NCBI RefSeq assembly: GCF_024868665.1
Contig: NC_079896.1
Coordinates: forward strand, 3,445,029-3,509,028
DNA from: Triplophysa rosa
Taxonomy: Eukaryota; Chordata; Actinopteri; Cypriniformes; Nemacheilidae
Length of the DNA: 64,000 nucleotides
Direction of reading: 5' to 3'
Of the stretch, positions 10,367-22,933 are shown piece after piece; positions within the stretch are counted from its first letter, which is position 1; the number at the start of each line of letters is the position of its first letter. The notes beneath the pieces were generated by a model. The model was not told the origin of the DNA, searched no databases, and saw nothing but the letters and a program-made list of their open reading frames with translations. The translations under genes and the position numbers were made by a program.

Positions 10367-12047
10367 CATTAAACCAACCATAGGCTTTATTAACATTATA
10401 TAACCAAACACTAATACGTATTGATTTTTTGTCATTTTTGTTCGATTTAATGGTTATTTTGTCTTATTTTAAATCATTGAGGCTCATCTCGAGGCTGCCT
10501 TGAAAGTTTGTTGAGGCCATCTAGGGCCTCTGACTGAAAAAAAACAGTTCTGTAATCGAAACCATTGTTTGATATTTATTTTTCATGTTATATATTTTAT
10601 ATTTATTAAAAAAAGAATTAGACAGGAATAGTGTAATGAATCGGACTACATAGAGAGCAAAATGTCATTACAACTGGCCAGCATCGCTTGGAAAGAGTAA
10701 ATATGCAGATAAACCACTAGGGGGCGTCAGTTCTTTGTTTTTCTCTGCACGTATTTGAAAACATTTGTGTCCCTAGATTGTTAACTTCTCTGAATGATTG
10801 TGTAAGCTTTGTGAAAACCTTTAACCTTTCTGAAAATGATACCTAATTCCTACATAGTTAACATCTTTACAGTATGTCAGTGCAATGCACAGTTCATTGA
10901 TCTTCTTCGTTGTGAATTAACAAAAAGCTGAGGCTGTCTTGAATTCGTCGCTGTAGTTTCTCCACAGGGATCTGTCCTACAAACAATCACAGGCACGCTT
11001 GTGTTTTTCATTAGCATGAAAACTCACTCATACATCACGGCTTGCAAATGCTCGAGCATTCAGAACCGTCTGAAATAGGTCGCGACCACAAAGCACCAAT
11101 CCAATAGGAGAAAGTTTAAAATGACCCTCACTGTCACACTATACAAACATGCACCGTCGAAGGACCTCACGGGTGATATATACACTTAACCATCCGGTCT
11201 ATTACTCCACCCGATGTTTGACCTTTGACCTCCCAGGCATAAGCCTGTGGAATTCAGGCATCCAGACATGACCTCATCATTTGACCATGCACCTGACCTT
11301 TGGCATGTAGTCTCGCTTTGTTTACACAATCAAACCTGAGGTCGGTCTAACAGACCACAATCCATCTGTTCTTCTAAGGCTTCCACATGCTGCCTAAACA
11401 AATTTATTCAAACCGATTGTGACGAAACACCTGTTTGTAGTTGCTTGAATTGTTTTTTAAGGATTTGCACTTTCTGGGCCATTTTTCTTGGCATTGTGTG
11501 GCCTCTGGAAAGGGAAGATCTAATGCATTCCAGCACAGGTCCCTCTCCATGTGTTTTTGCTTTGAGTGTGAGAGGAGCACCATCTGTTTCATTGGCCCAA
11601 GCAAGATTTTAATAAACTCGCCGGCTTTCTTAGAGTGTCTGATCGACCATCCTTACTGTTTTGTACTTTTTTCCTTTTATCTTTGTCGGATGACATCATT
11701 GCAGAGTTCCACACCATTAAAAGACCATTAAAACATTATCTAACTTCTAGAGGTTTACACTAAGAAGACACATTCAGGAAAGTTTAATAGCGGACATGTG
11801 AAGTTCATTTGCGGCCAAATGACTTCCATCATATTTTTCACTCAAACGTTTGTTATTGGAGATGTAAAGTTGTCAAAATGATCCTGTTGAGATGAAACTA
11901 GTTTTATTTTTAGGTGATGAACCTCTGATTGTATTAAGGCTGCACAATATATCAAAACCAATAACCAATATGCATATTTCAATGTTTTGAGGTAATATCA
12001 TGTTCTATAGTGCATTTCATAATTGTATGGGTTTTTTTTATTTACGT

Positions 12048-12105
12048 TTATATTTATGTATTTAGCAAAGGCTTTTATCCAAAGCGACTTACAGATCATT
12101 TAAAC
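12048..12105 (-). repeat. SINE 3'-tail fragment
   Basis: GTATTTAGCAAAGGCTTTTA followed by TCCAAAGCGACTTACAG is one of the better-preserved copies of the dispersed SINE-tail motif. It lies inside an older decayed hAT-like region. Confidence 0.55.
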
Positions 12106-12677
12106 AAAACGTTTTCTTCTTTTTTTTCTTCTTCTGTTTTTCCCTTTATTTTCAATGGTTGCTATACTTTTTATTTTTTTATTTTTAATGATCAATCATT
12201 TTATTAGTATTTTAATTAGTTATGTCTCTGCTGTGTATTCTAGTTTTCTTTACAGCTGCATTGCAACTATGCAAAATTGTAAAAAAGTACTTTAATTAAA
12301 TTAATTTGTCTACAACAATAAAACATGTCCGTTAAAACATGGCCATTTGTGGCAAGTTGTAGGGATGCTTTCTTTACCCAAAAGGGAGGAAGGGTTAAAT
12401 CATTTTATTATATATAGTTAACTATATATAGAATTATATAGTTTTAAAATTATATTTTAAAATAATTTAAGTTCATTTCACAAACTTAAAGCATTATGGT
12501 ATCGCATATTGCATTTTTTTCAATATCATGAAGCTCTATATTATAGATGATACTTAAGGTGGCTGAAATGGTTTCATACTTTACTGCCACAGATGGTGTT
12601 TACAAAGCTTCCATTAAAAGTGACTGAACATTCTCTTTGTTCCGTCATTGGTTAGGTTGCAGGTTGTAAAATTGTAC

Positions 12678-12969
12678 TTAAACGGATAGTTCACCAAAAA
12701 ATTTAAAATGTACTTAATTTATTAAACCTCATGTCATTACTGATCTGTAAGATTTTCTTTCTTCTACAGAACACAAAAGAAGATCTTTTGAAGAACGTTG
12801 GTAACCAAACAACACTAGACCCCATTGACTTCCATTGTATGGACACAAAACCACTGAGACGTTTCTCAAAATATCTTCTGTTGTGTTCCACAGTAAAAAC
12901 AGATTTGGAATGACATGAGGGTGAATAAATAATGACAGAATTGTTATTTTGTGTGAACTATTCCTTTAA
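12678..12969. mobile_element. Angel-type MITE, derived subfamily
   Basis: It starts TTAAACGGATAGTTCACC and ends GTGAACTATTCCTTTAA. The interior is a large imperfect palindrome: ACACAAAAGAAGATCTTTTG in the left arm is mirrored by CAAAATATCTTCTGTTGTGTT in the right arm as far as conserved. The centre carries the variant block ACACAAAACCACTGAGAC shared with several other copies here. Angel is a fish MITE name given from memory. Confidence 0.75.
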
Positions 12970-13375
12970 TAGTTTGCAAACTGAAGAGCCCACAAAAAAA
13001 CTATCCAATAATGCTACATTTAATAAATAACAATTACAACAAACAACATATTTACATTTGGTACCACCTTAGTTCTCATACTGCTGTAGGCAAAAACAAT
13101 ATTCCCAAAAACACAAAACTCATAAAAAAAGAATTAAAAAAACAATCGTGAACACTGAAGTCCAAATCCTACATTCCACTGTAGATTCCATAGAGAAGGA
13201 GCACATCATATTTATCCCAGCAGACGGTCTGTTTTATGTCATGGGTTTCGTTGATGGCGTGCATAAAGAAAATGTTCAGCATCAATTCGATATCGCATGG
13301 ACGACTTTGGATTATCAAGCTTGATGTCATAAAACCGACACTGACAGGGCATGTTGACCTCAAAGCAACATCATC
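12970..13375 (-). other. ngf: ngf 3' untranslated region (probable)
   Basis: This is the AT-rich unique sequence directly downstream of the ngf stop codon. On the minus strand an ATTAAA (13024-13019) is the best candidate polyadenylation signal, giving a 3' UTR of roughly 360 nt. The next sequence leftward is an Angel-type MITE. No other feature is seen. Confidence 0.4.
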
Positions 13376-13951
13376 TCACTGTCTCCACGATTTACGACTG
13401 AGCACACACACGCAAGCAACGTTAATCCGAATCAGTCTCCACGCCACCAGGTTCTTAAACGAAGTCAGCGCCCGCACGAACGTGTGCGAATTGGTACAAT
13501 ACGAGTTCCAATGGCGCGCGTCGATTCCCAAGCACCCAGAACCTCCGGTCCTCCCGCCGCTGCACGTCGTCTCAAAAAAGTACTGCTTTTTATTGATGTT
13601 GTTAATGTTTACGTCAGGTAAGACCGTGACCTCGTTGCCAGAAATGTCTGTGGCTTTGGTTTTATTGCCCACCCAGAGGCTGACGCTCTCACAGACGGAG
13701 TAAACTCCTCGGTGTTGAGGTTGGCCCGCTCTTCTCTTGGCCCTGCTCCTCGGTTCAGAGTCGGGCGGTAGTTCGCTGAAAAGAACTCGGGGTGAGCGAT
13801 ACCGTCTCTTGTTGAAGAGTTTGGGATCCACGGTCGGCGCGGAGTTGGACGTGACATCGCGGTGGCCGTTCTGCGGGCAGACGTCACCTGGGCGCTGGGC
13901 AAACATCTCGCTGCAGGACAGGAGCAGCAGGGCGAGTATGGACCACCGCAT
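13376..13951 (-). CDS. ngf: Nerve growth factor precursor (ngf), complete coding exon
   Basis: This 191-residue preproprotein is a secreted neurotrophin that signals through TrkA and p75NTR. Residues 1-18 are a signal peptide (hydrophobic ILALLLLS, likely cut after FA). Residues 19-73 are the propeptide, with the conserved RSPRVLFS motif at 52-59 and a furin site RAKR at 70-73. The mature domain (about 74-191) has the six cystine-knot cysteines at 87, 130, 140, 152, 180 and 182. Their spacing of 43, 10, 12, 28 and 2 is exactly that of mammalian NGF. WVGNKT, QYFFET, HWNSYC and CVCVLSRK favour NGF over BDNF or NT-3, and there is no loop insertion as in NT-6/NT-7. I chose the ATG at 13951 because an in-frame stop lies upstream in the leader exon and no in-frame ATG intervenes. 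The propeptide is about half the mammalian length. The whole CDS is in one exon, as in other neurotrophins. Confidence 0.95.
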   Translation of the reverse strand: MRWSILALLLLSCSEMFAQRPGDVCPQNGHRDVTSNSAPTVDPKLFNKRRYRSPRVLFSELPPDSEPRSRAKRRAGQPQHRGVYSVCESVSLWVGNKTKATDISGNEVTVLPDVNINNINKKQYFFETTCSGGRTGGSGCLGIDARHWNSYCTNSHTFVRALTSFKNLVAWRLIRINVACVCVLSRKSWRQ

Positions 13952-13965
13952 GGGCTCAACGTGAC
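13952..13965 (-). other. ngf: ngf 5' UTR part of the coding exon
   Basis: These fourteen leader bases lie between the acceptor (TCATCAG, AG at 13967-13966) and the start codon. The TGA that ends the longest upstream ORF falls here, four bases before the NGF ATG. Confidence 0.7.
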
Positions 13966-14120
13966 CTGATGACAACAAATTTCAAGTCGTTTTTTGGAAG
14001 TACAATTTTAGAAATTTTGGTCCACATAGATACCCAAGATGAAATTTCCAAATAGTTTTTCATCTATCTAGGATTTGTGTGAGGTACAAGAACTTAAAAG
14101 AATAAAACCGATGTGCTTAC

Positions 14121-14228
14121 CTGTGAAATGTTTCCAGGTGTTTTAATATGTTTGGCTTTAGCATAGATCTCCTCCGCTCCTCATGGCACATGTATTGACC
14201 AGCGTGGCATCTTATGGGTCCAGCTCCT
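14121..14228 (-). other. ngf: ngf upstream 5' leader exon (non-coding)
   Basis: On the minus strand a strong polypyrimidine acceptor (TTTTATTTCTTTGCAG) precedes about 108 nt that end TTTCACAG before a consensus donor GTAAGC (14120-14115). Joined to the coding exon across a 155-bp intron, the main reading frame has a TAA in this exon, so NGF translation must begin in the coding exon. The exon contains three short upstream ORFs (ATGs near 14210, 14191 and 14184). Vertebrate ngf genes have non-coding 5' exons, which fits. The first exon and promoter must lie further right and were not identified. Confidence 0.75.
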
Positions 14229-14275
14229 CTGCAAAGAAATAAAACAGACCACAATCTCATTTTAAGCATTCACTG

Positions 14276-14702
14276 TAAAAAAAACCTTTAATTTTACAGA
14301 ATTTTTTATTCAGTTTAACAGTAATAGTTTTTTACAGATTTTCCATGAAAAATGTAAAAAAAACCCAGAATTTTACAGTTTTTTTTACAGATTTTGATGT
14401 ATTTAAAAAAAAAAAAAGACAGAAAAAGACCGTGGGGGAAAACGGGGGAATGTAATCTTACAGGGAAAAACTGTTATTTTACCGTTTATTTCTGGCGCCC
14501 AAGCTGCTAGAAAATTTCAGGGTTTTTTACAAGATTTCTTTTTTTTTGTAGTTTATTTTTGAAATTACAGAATAAGTCAACAAATTTACAAGAAAAATGG
14601 AGAAAACAATTTAATATATATCTTTATATCCTAGAATTTTACAGGGAAAAAAGTATTTTGCGGTATATTTCTGTTTTATCCGGTTTACAGAATTTTTTAA
14701 GT
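14276..14702. mobile_element. Possible CACTA/EnSpm-type non-autonomous element
   Basis: It starts CACTGTAAAAAAAACC and ends near AATTTTTTAAGTG, with many internal TTTTACAG and CTGTAAAA motifs in both orientations. The CACTG ends suggest the CACTA group. I could not find a convincing 3-bp target duplication, so the class is tentative. Confidence 0.4.
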
Positions 14703-16174
14703 GTGCTTATATGGGTGTGTGTATATTTATTGTTCATGAACAGGTTTTGAATGAATGAAAAATATCTCTGCTTTTTGACTGAAGATTTGATATTTTGGCA
14801 AATTTAAGACACCTCCAGGGGAGACGTGTGAATCTTATTCACAGGAGAAAATTCTGCAAAGCAAGAGATGCCAGTTTCTCTCCATTTCATCTCATTGCTG
14901 TGAATAAACAAAAAAACTATTCAGATATTCAAGCCATCTCCCTTGTCGTATTTCTTTCCTACGGGGAGATACACTTCACCCGCCCAAATACATTCCTTCC
15001 ATTTTTAAGACTGGGTGCAGTTTGAAATTGTGTATAGCCGTCCTCATACGCTTCAGTAAATGTATAAGAGCGATTTCAAATTCTTTGAGTGATATAGTCA
15101 TTGCTAAAAATTACGATTTGAGCATGATACACATTCACAGAAGAGATATATTAATAAATATGACACACGCGTTTACACCCAACAGCTGAACGGCACGACA
15201 TAACCAAACCTCCACAGGTTTTGATTTTCAAATTACATTTATTATGTATTAATAATAATAATGTTTAATTTATATGTGTTGTATGGATTACACATATACA
15301 GGTGCATGCAAGCACATTATTTTATCCCCAAAAAATCAAAAATTTCTGAGAAAGTCATGCGAGAGATCCAAAGTTTGAGAGCCACGACCTTAAACTCATT
15401 ATCTACGACAGAGACAATTGAACACATCCTGCCTGGCATAGCCGGCGATATCATTTAGACACAAAGAGCAGAGCCAGGCGGTGCTCTCCTTTCAAAACAG
15501 TCCGCTTTCATACCGCAACAGTGTCTGGGTGGCATCGGTTCCAACGTGTAATGTGAGCCCATCCAAACCGCACACACACACGGCCTTATCGACGGCTTCC
15601 ACGGGCCTGTGAATCCCAGTGCCTGGAGGGCAGCTGGCGGAAATGAAGCGTGGCTTTGTGCTGGCCCGGAGCCTGTGGACTAACTGTGCACTGGCAACAT
15701 CCACTTTACTGCACGCTGAAGATTTGCACAGAAGATCATACGTGCTTATAAACCAACCTGTCACATTACGTTAGATAGAATGAGAATCACAGTGGGGTGA
15801 TGAGGTTAAACACTGGGCACGTCTGTGTCTGATGAAGCAGGTCAGAAGAAACTTCACAGTCTACACAGTATGAAAAAATAACTTGTTGAAAAGACCAGCA
15901 CATGTTTTGGATGTTGGGTTTGTATTAATGTTTCCACCGAGAATTTCATGTAAAATGACAATTAGCATTTTATTGCCACTGCATGTATGGATTTGCCCAG
16001 CATGACCTCACTGTAATTCGTGACTAGTTTACGGGGTGGCTAATTTGTGTGAACTTGTGCGATCTGAATCATATAAAAAGTGTACAAGTATTAGAAAAAA
16101 GCAAAAATGAAGCACCACCCTTAACCTATACCTGAGCAAAAGCGAAACGTACTACAACGTACGAATAAAATCGT

Positions 16175-16465
16175 TTGGGGTGTAATGATACGTTCAGGTC
16201 ACGATTCGATGAACGATATTAGGTTTACGATTGCGACTGCATCACGGTATTTGGGGGGGAAATAAGAAACTGACACTTAAATGACAGATTTTCCCTAAAA
16301 CATTATCAATATTTTTAAAGAGTTGACAACACTCAAAGTTTAATTCAACCATCTCTATGTAATAAAAACTGAATAGATCTGTCACAGAAAAATAAAACTG
16401 AATTTTAACATAAATATAAAAAATGTATATTGTAGATATAATATATATCTATTGTTACACCCCTA
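16175..16465. mobile_element. Non-autonomous hAT element (GGGGTGTAA type)
   Basis: The left end TTGGGGTGTAATGATAC is mirrored at the right by ATTGTTACACCCCTA. The 8-bp flanks AAAATCGT and AAAATTTT match at six of eight positions. At 291 bp without an ORF this is an aged hAT MITE. Confidence 0.65.
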
Positions 16466-19400
16466 AAAATTTTACAAATTCATATAAATTAGCCATCTTG
16501 TAAAAAGTTACGAAGTTAAGATAAGCCATAACAGTCCCAATACAATAATTTAGACTATTAATTTGACAAATTTTCAGTAACACCAGTCAGTATTTTATAA
16601 TTTTCCTGTTTTTATATCATTTCTTTACTTTATATTCTTTTTTATTATGTATCTACTGCTAAAATGTATTCGCTGTGAAGCTGCTTTGCAACAATGCAAA
16701 ACTGTATAAAGTGCTTTAGAAATACACAAAAAAATTGTGTTTAATAATGTAAACAACGTTGTAGAGTAAACCAAATCAATATACCATACAGTTACAATAC
16801 ATACAGTAAAGTGATTTAAAAGTTCTAGGAAGAAAATGCAAAGTATAAGATATAAAGAATAGACTCTGTAAAGTAATGTGATTTTTTGCACGACATTTTG
16901 ACCTTGTAAATGATATAGGTGATATTTCATAGATTTAGCAATGCTTCCAAGACAAATGTATGATTGTCCATAAATCCTGGGATCAGGCGCACACAAACAC
17001 ACTCTAATACACACATATGCACACACATACTGTATGGCTGGTGTTAGACAAGGTCTATTATGAAATACGGTGACAGATTGATGGTTTTATAGACGACATG
17101 ATGTAGCCAATGATGAATCCAGATGGGTGACAGATGTGCTATTACTTTTTTAAACAATTAGACTAAAACAAACTATTAGGTTTGAATTGAATATGACACC
17201 ACGGTCATTTCTAGGTAGCCGAAAATCATAGACACTTCACTTAGAAGTAACACTATAGCAACCACATTCAATTAGTCAAAGAGACCTCTTAAATCTCAGG
17301 TGTCTTCAAAATGTGGCCACAGATCTTTTATCATACTGCAAAAACACAGTTTTTATGTTTTTAACCACATAGCAACTACATACAGTACACCCTGGCAATC
17401 ATCCGCTCCACCCTAGTAAACTACCTGAGCGGACAGGGTCATCACAACAGAAAGCATAACACTTTCCCATGTCAAATAGAATAGCCAGTGGGTGTGTATG
17501 TGTGTGGTACACACCGTTTTCTTTTTGGGGTTATTGTATCCGACATGAAAAGCCCAGCAGAGGAGCCATGCAAACTGTTTTAAAGAATGTTCACACTGCA
17601 TTGTGTCTATAAAAGAAAATGATATTATTTTATTGTATATAAATTGTGAAATGACATTAAAAATCCTCAACGGTTAGGATTCTTTGCTGATGATGTCATA
17701 AAGCAAGTTCTTGTTCAGAATAAAGAATGTTACATTTTCCATGGAGAAAAGTGAATCACGTTGAATTGTGAAGATATCAGGATAAAATATTATCTCTCCC
17801 GACGGTAAACCCGACTCTACATCCCCAGCTGTGTGATTTAACAATTTCAGAAAAATGCTCCTCAAAGAAAGCCATGAGTGACATCATTAACCTTGACAAC
17901 AATGGAATGATGATTTAACTCAAAGGCAAATCCAGCAGTGTGCAAAACGTTTTTTGTGTCATTCACAAAATATAAAATGCTTTGGTTCTGGAATGCATTC
18001 AAATACTTTGCGAAGTCTTAAATCACATCAAGTTCTTTTAGAAAATTGACAGCCAGCTGCTTAACCAACTGCTGTAATTGGGAAGGGAAATACCGATGTG
18101 TTCAAAGTGCATTGATCAAAGGATTAAACGCATTGGATTGACGCTCTCGGCCAAGTAAATGCTTCTGTAGGATTGCGTGCTACCGGCTCGCTCCAGCTTG
18201 CTTGGAATCCGGAGCCTAAGATGTCTCTTGTTTGCCCTCTGGACGTTATTCTGCACAAGCTATCTAAAAAGAATAATAGCAGGCAATTTAGACAAAACGT
18301 CAAGTGTCCTATTTTCCTGACACCCTTCCTGTTCCCCTTTGTAGAGTTGTATGCTCGCCAATTACCGTATTACTGTTATTGAGTAACTACTGGGATTTGA
18401 AGGCATTACGACCAGATACCTCAAATCTGCATGCTTTCAATCGAAAACAGATGTGTTGTACGTGTCGACCAGAATCATGAAGTCTTTAGAGTAAATATTT
18501 TCTATTGTGAAGACAAACAGGACTTTGCGACAATACTGAACATTATTTTGTTATCATTATTATAGTGAAAGATGCATAGACCTGTTGGCAGGCCAACACA
18601 ATCTCATGGCAATTCGTAAGTATTGCATTCGTCCCAATGACGTTGCAGTAGGTTAACTTTTTTCGTTTTTTTCTTTATGTTCTTCCATAGTTCACATCGT
18701 ACGACTTACATGAAGTAAAATAGTTTTGTTTTCCCAAAAGATCAGGTTGGGTGTAGTCAGGTCACGTATTTTGGGGCATTCTGCGGCATCACCTAATGGC
18801 TTTTAAAAAACGCCCCCCGCCCGACGCTTTTAGCCTTAACAGTTCAAAGCGTTTGGTTTCGAAAGCAGCGCCGAGCTTGAAGTAGACCTTTGCCAGGAGA
18901 AAAGACATATTTACATTGTTTCAAAACTTTTGGCAGGTGAGGAGCGACTTTACAAGCGAGCCTGAATAAGGCTCCGGATGCCAGTAAAAGAGCGAAAAGA
19001 CATTAAGAACAGTTACGGGTAAATTGTTAATGGTCCTGAAATAAACACTTTGACATTCTAACCCTTGGGGACATGAAAACAGCTCTCTACATGGCCGAAG
19101 AACACAGGAACACCAGAGGTATTTAAAGGCGCTGTTGCCGCTCACAGGTTTAACCTGGACAGTATCAGCGCTCGCGTTAAACCATGTTTGGTATCTGTGG
19201 AGACAATGCATGGGAAGACTGTACTCAAGCTTGGACTCTTTAAAGTAATTGTCATGGGTGGAGAAGAGCCATTTCGGCATGGTGGGATCTGGACTGAAAA
19301 CTGAAAGATGTAACTGCCACAGCAACCCATACAAATCCACAATAACAAAACATCTCTGGATTCGATTTTGGCTGTAAAACAGCACTTGTGCAAGACCACA

Positions 19401-19595
19401 TACTTGTATGCTAATGAGTAACAGTACTACTTGCCAAATTTTTTTAGTTTCGCTGGCAACAAAAATATTCAAATGTTGTTGCACACAGAGTAAAAATGCC
19501 AAAGACATTACAGTAAACACAACATTCCAATAATGATGAGCATTATATTATTTATATTATTAGCATTATTTATTTATATTCTACCCAACAATGTT

Positions 19596-19700
19596 AAAAC
19601 ACCCCAGCGTTTTGGGTTGAAGCAACCCAGAATTGGTTAATTTATAGCCCAACTGGGTCTGTCCATTTTTTGACCTAACGCTGGGTTGAAATAACCAAAC
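19596..19700. repeat. AACCCAGC-type repeat fragment
   Basis: Repeated AACCCAG and CTGGGTT words in both orientations (CCCAGCGTTTTGGGTTGAAG, then AACGCTGGGTTGAA) form a small palindromic repeat. It resembles the interior of CACTA-type MITEs recalled from fish. No clear ends are visible. Confidence 0.35.
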
Positions 19701-19751
19701 ATTTTGTGGTCCTTATACAGTATGTACGCTTTTATATTTAAAACACTGCAT

Positions 19752-20047
19752 TAGAGGTAGTTGACCCAAAAATGAAAATTCTCTAATTTACTTACCCTTA
19801 ATACCCTTACGTTGTTAATTTTTTGTTGAACTCAAAAGATATTTTGAAGATAGTGGGAAACCAAAAGGTTCTGGGGCACTATTGACTACCATAGTAGTTT
19901 TTCTTTTCTTTTCTTTTGTTATTTTGGTTACAAACATTCTTCAAAATATCTTTCCTTATGTTCTTGTATATGACGTATAGAGGTTTGGAACAATCTGAGG
20001 GTTAGTAAATGATGAGAGAATTTTCGTTTTGGGGTCAGCTATTTGTT
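19752..20047. mobile_element. Angel-type MITE
   Basis: It starts GGTAGTTGACCCAAAAATGA and ends TTTTGGGGTCAGCTATTT, an inverted pair. The arms AAAAGATATTTTGAAGA and TCTTCAAAATATCTTT mirror each other around a central CTACCATAGTAG. It is closer to the symmetric form than the derived copies elsewhere in the window. Confidence 0.7.
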
Positions 20048-21179
20048 CAATATTGCTATCAGGATGTGAAGAGACTTTCAACCAGTATAACCAAATGCCT
20101 AAATGGAAGATATTTGATAGACAAACAGCAGTATACAGTATAGTAGAGTGCAAAGGCTTGTTTCCCTTTCTCCATAAAAAACGAAAGGGTTTAAAAACAC
20201 ACTTAGAGAGATAAATAACAATCAATGTGGGACATTAAGAAAGAAACACAAAAATCAACCCAAACTTGCCAATGTGGACATATTTAGCTATTTCTGTAAC
20301 AATGTTTGCAGCACAAAAATAAAGCATTATTATGTTAAATCACATCTATCAACATCTATGTGGTTCTGCTGTGCGGTTTTTAAACCCCCCGGCCCGGCGA
20401 TTCATGCTTAGCATTTTCACACACAATAGTGCTCTTCTTGTGTTCTTCTCATCACAGTTCCTCCCAGATGTTCTGATTTACATTGCGCCTCATGGCGGCT
20501 GTATACAACCGTCTTCAGCTCCTCTAAATATTGAAACTTGTTCCAATGTTTGGTTGGCACGCATAAATCTCTGTCACAATGGAAAATATCATTCGTCCGC
20601 AAGTCAAATAAACAAGGCGATGAGCAGGTGATGTGAAACTAGTGTTCACGCTATTCACCCAGTCAAAATCACACGAGAACCAACGTTTCTACATACTGAT
20701 GCAATTGCACTCTTTCACAGTCATTGTTTTCAACCGCAAGTTAGGGAGGGGGTCATATGATCTCAACGTGAATCATGATTTGAGCATGGTCCAAAAAGCA
20801 TGCGTGCGGAAGCAAGAGATGTATGGACTCAAATACGTTTTGCTTATATCTTCTAAACGTTAATTTTGTCAATGTTTGGTAGCACACAAGTTTTGATTTC
20901 ATTCTCATACTAAGAGCCAAAAAACGCAAATTTAGTTTACATGGAGACTTTAAATTTCTTGATATATGCCAGTACCGTTGTTAAAAATGACAAAAATAAA
21001 TGAATGATTTGGTCGAAACATCCGCATTTGCTTATTATTGATCTTTTCAACACTATTTCATGCCATTCTTTCCCTACAGGTGCATTCCACTGACCTCATT
21101 ACATGTAAGCAAGACGTGACAGCAATTACAGCAACTACCGTAAAAGCTTGTTATGTCACGTTTGAGATCTAAACTGCCT

Positions 21180-22000
21180 CAAGTTAGAAGTTCAAGTCCT
21201 TAAAAACTCTCCCACCCTGCAGCCACGGCCTCCATCAGGTTGAAAAGAGCGAACGGGGTTGGCTATATTCCAAACCCGAGATAAAGGCCCCCGACATGTC
21301 CCGATGGTTTACAGAGCCGGGATAAAAGCATGTGTCGGTGAATATTTCATGGCCAAGCACCTGCATCTCTGGAAACCATTTCAGAGGAGAAATAGTAAAT
21401 ATTCTCAATAGTTTACATCAAAACTGTGATTTAGAAGCGCACAGGGACTGACGGCATACATTGAGAGCGGTTTTTATTGGAGTGCTTTTGAATTGAAACC
21501 ACGTGTCGGGACACTTTATAACGCCATGGCTGTTTTCTTCAAAGGGAAGGGAGACAGAAATTACCTTTGACTGTTACACACTACCGTGTTGAAAACCTCC
21601 AAGAGCACACATGAGTCCCATTTGGCACGAGCTTCAAATCTGTCATACGGTAAACAAAGTCGCCTCAGTCTTCGCCTCTTGAAACCGTTTTGACGTTGCG
21701 AATCCAAGTGTTAATTTCTATTTAGTCTGAGTCGTGATAATCGCCTCTCAGTTCCTCTTCCCCTCCCAGGGTATTTGCTTTCACAGTATCGCCCCAAGGC
21801 TGCTGGGGTTCTTTTGAACGGTTTCTCTTGTTATTCTTTGGGTAATCCCTGGCTCAAAGGAGGAAGCCCCGGGTCGTCACCAATAACCCCCTCAGGGCTA
21901 ACATCGCGAACATACAGAAAAGCCCTGGATGCTTATTGGCTAAGAGACCTAGGAGGGATGTCTTGTGAGGTGCCATGACAAGATGGTGAATCGAGGCAGT
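21180..22000. other. Repeat-poor block upstream of ngf, possible regulatory DNA
   Basis: About 800 bp without recognisable transposon ends or simple repeats, with more GC than the surroundings. I see no exon with convincing splice sites. This sort of unique block upstream of a developmental growth factor could hold enhancers, but that is inference only. Confidence 0.25.
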
Positions 22001-22933
22001 TGATGTCTTGAATTTCAGGCCAAATGGAAGATTTTCTAACTTTTTCCTTTTACAAGAATGTGTGGACAGATGTCAAAACCACAGCCAATTTAGCACTACC
22101 TTAACCCTAATAAACATTTCAAAGCACTTGGGTAGAAGTCGTAAACCAGATTGTGAGGATTTTACAACGTCTGTGGCCACGTACACATGCATGTCACTCC
22201 TCTTTGGGGTGTTTTATCCAGTTCTGTACATTTAAGAAAGCGACGAACGAATTCAGAAACCAAATAAAACTGCAACTTTCGTTACTTTTATAGTGAGAAT
22301 ACGAAATTTAACAACGCGGTTCTGCAGTGACGCTGTTTTCTGTTGGACACTGACAGCTCATCTGAGGTGCGGCGCTAGAAAATCACATTGACAGAGGTAC
22401 GTGTCTTGACTTATTCGTAAATTTTGATACCGTCTCTTTACACTGTAATTGCGCCCACAAGCCCTGCGGTCTTGACACAAACCACCCATTACAATCCAGA
22501 GAGTGAACACTGTTTAAAAAAAGAGGCATTTAATAGGAAAATGCATGCCTTTATCAACAACAATACGCTATTATCATGCAAAAATGTTAAATAGCTAAGA
22601 TTAAATACACTGAAATGCCATCAATACTTCTCTTGTTGGTATGTGCGTGATGTTAAACCATTGCTACGGTTATATTTATATGTCCACCATTTCAAAATCT
22701 GGAGTGACTTCAGTATTCTGTACACATGACTAATGGTTCATTCACAATAACCCTTGTATGGTGTTTATGTTTTTGAACCTCAGCCAGTATTCGAGGGTCT
22801 AGTGGACCCACAGCATGATAAAATACTTTACTAATTTTATTCCAAATACAAGCAACATGGACAGCATAAATGGGTAATATGGCGTTTAATAAGGTGTTTT
22901 GGACAAAAACAAAACACAGGTCAAACACAAAGC

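Larger units (their letters stand above)
14229..22933. other. ngf 5' intron or upstream region
   Basis: No protein-coding exon is recognised here. It holds a CACTG-start repeat (14276-14702), a hAT MITE (16175-16465), a CACTA-like AACCCAG repeat (about 19596-19700) and an Angel-type MITE (19752-20047). The parts at 15460-15770 and 21180-22000 are repeat-poor and of higher GC, possibly regulatory. ngf promoter sequences may lie here or further right. Confidence 0.45.

Noticed and set aside
13609..13959. Second minus-strand ORF overlapping ngf (116 codons)
   Set aside because: Alternative frame of the ngf exon; only the cystine-knot frame has family similarity.
13952..13978. N-terminal extension of NGF from a TTG at 13978
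   Set aside because: The extension begins at a non-ATG codon inside the intron, upstream of the TCATCAG acceptor; the spliced leader has an in-frame stop.
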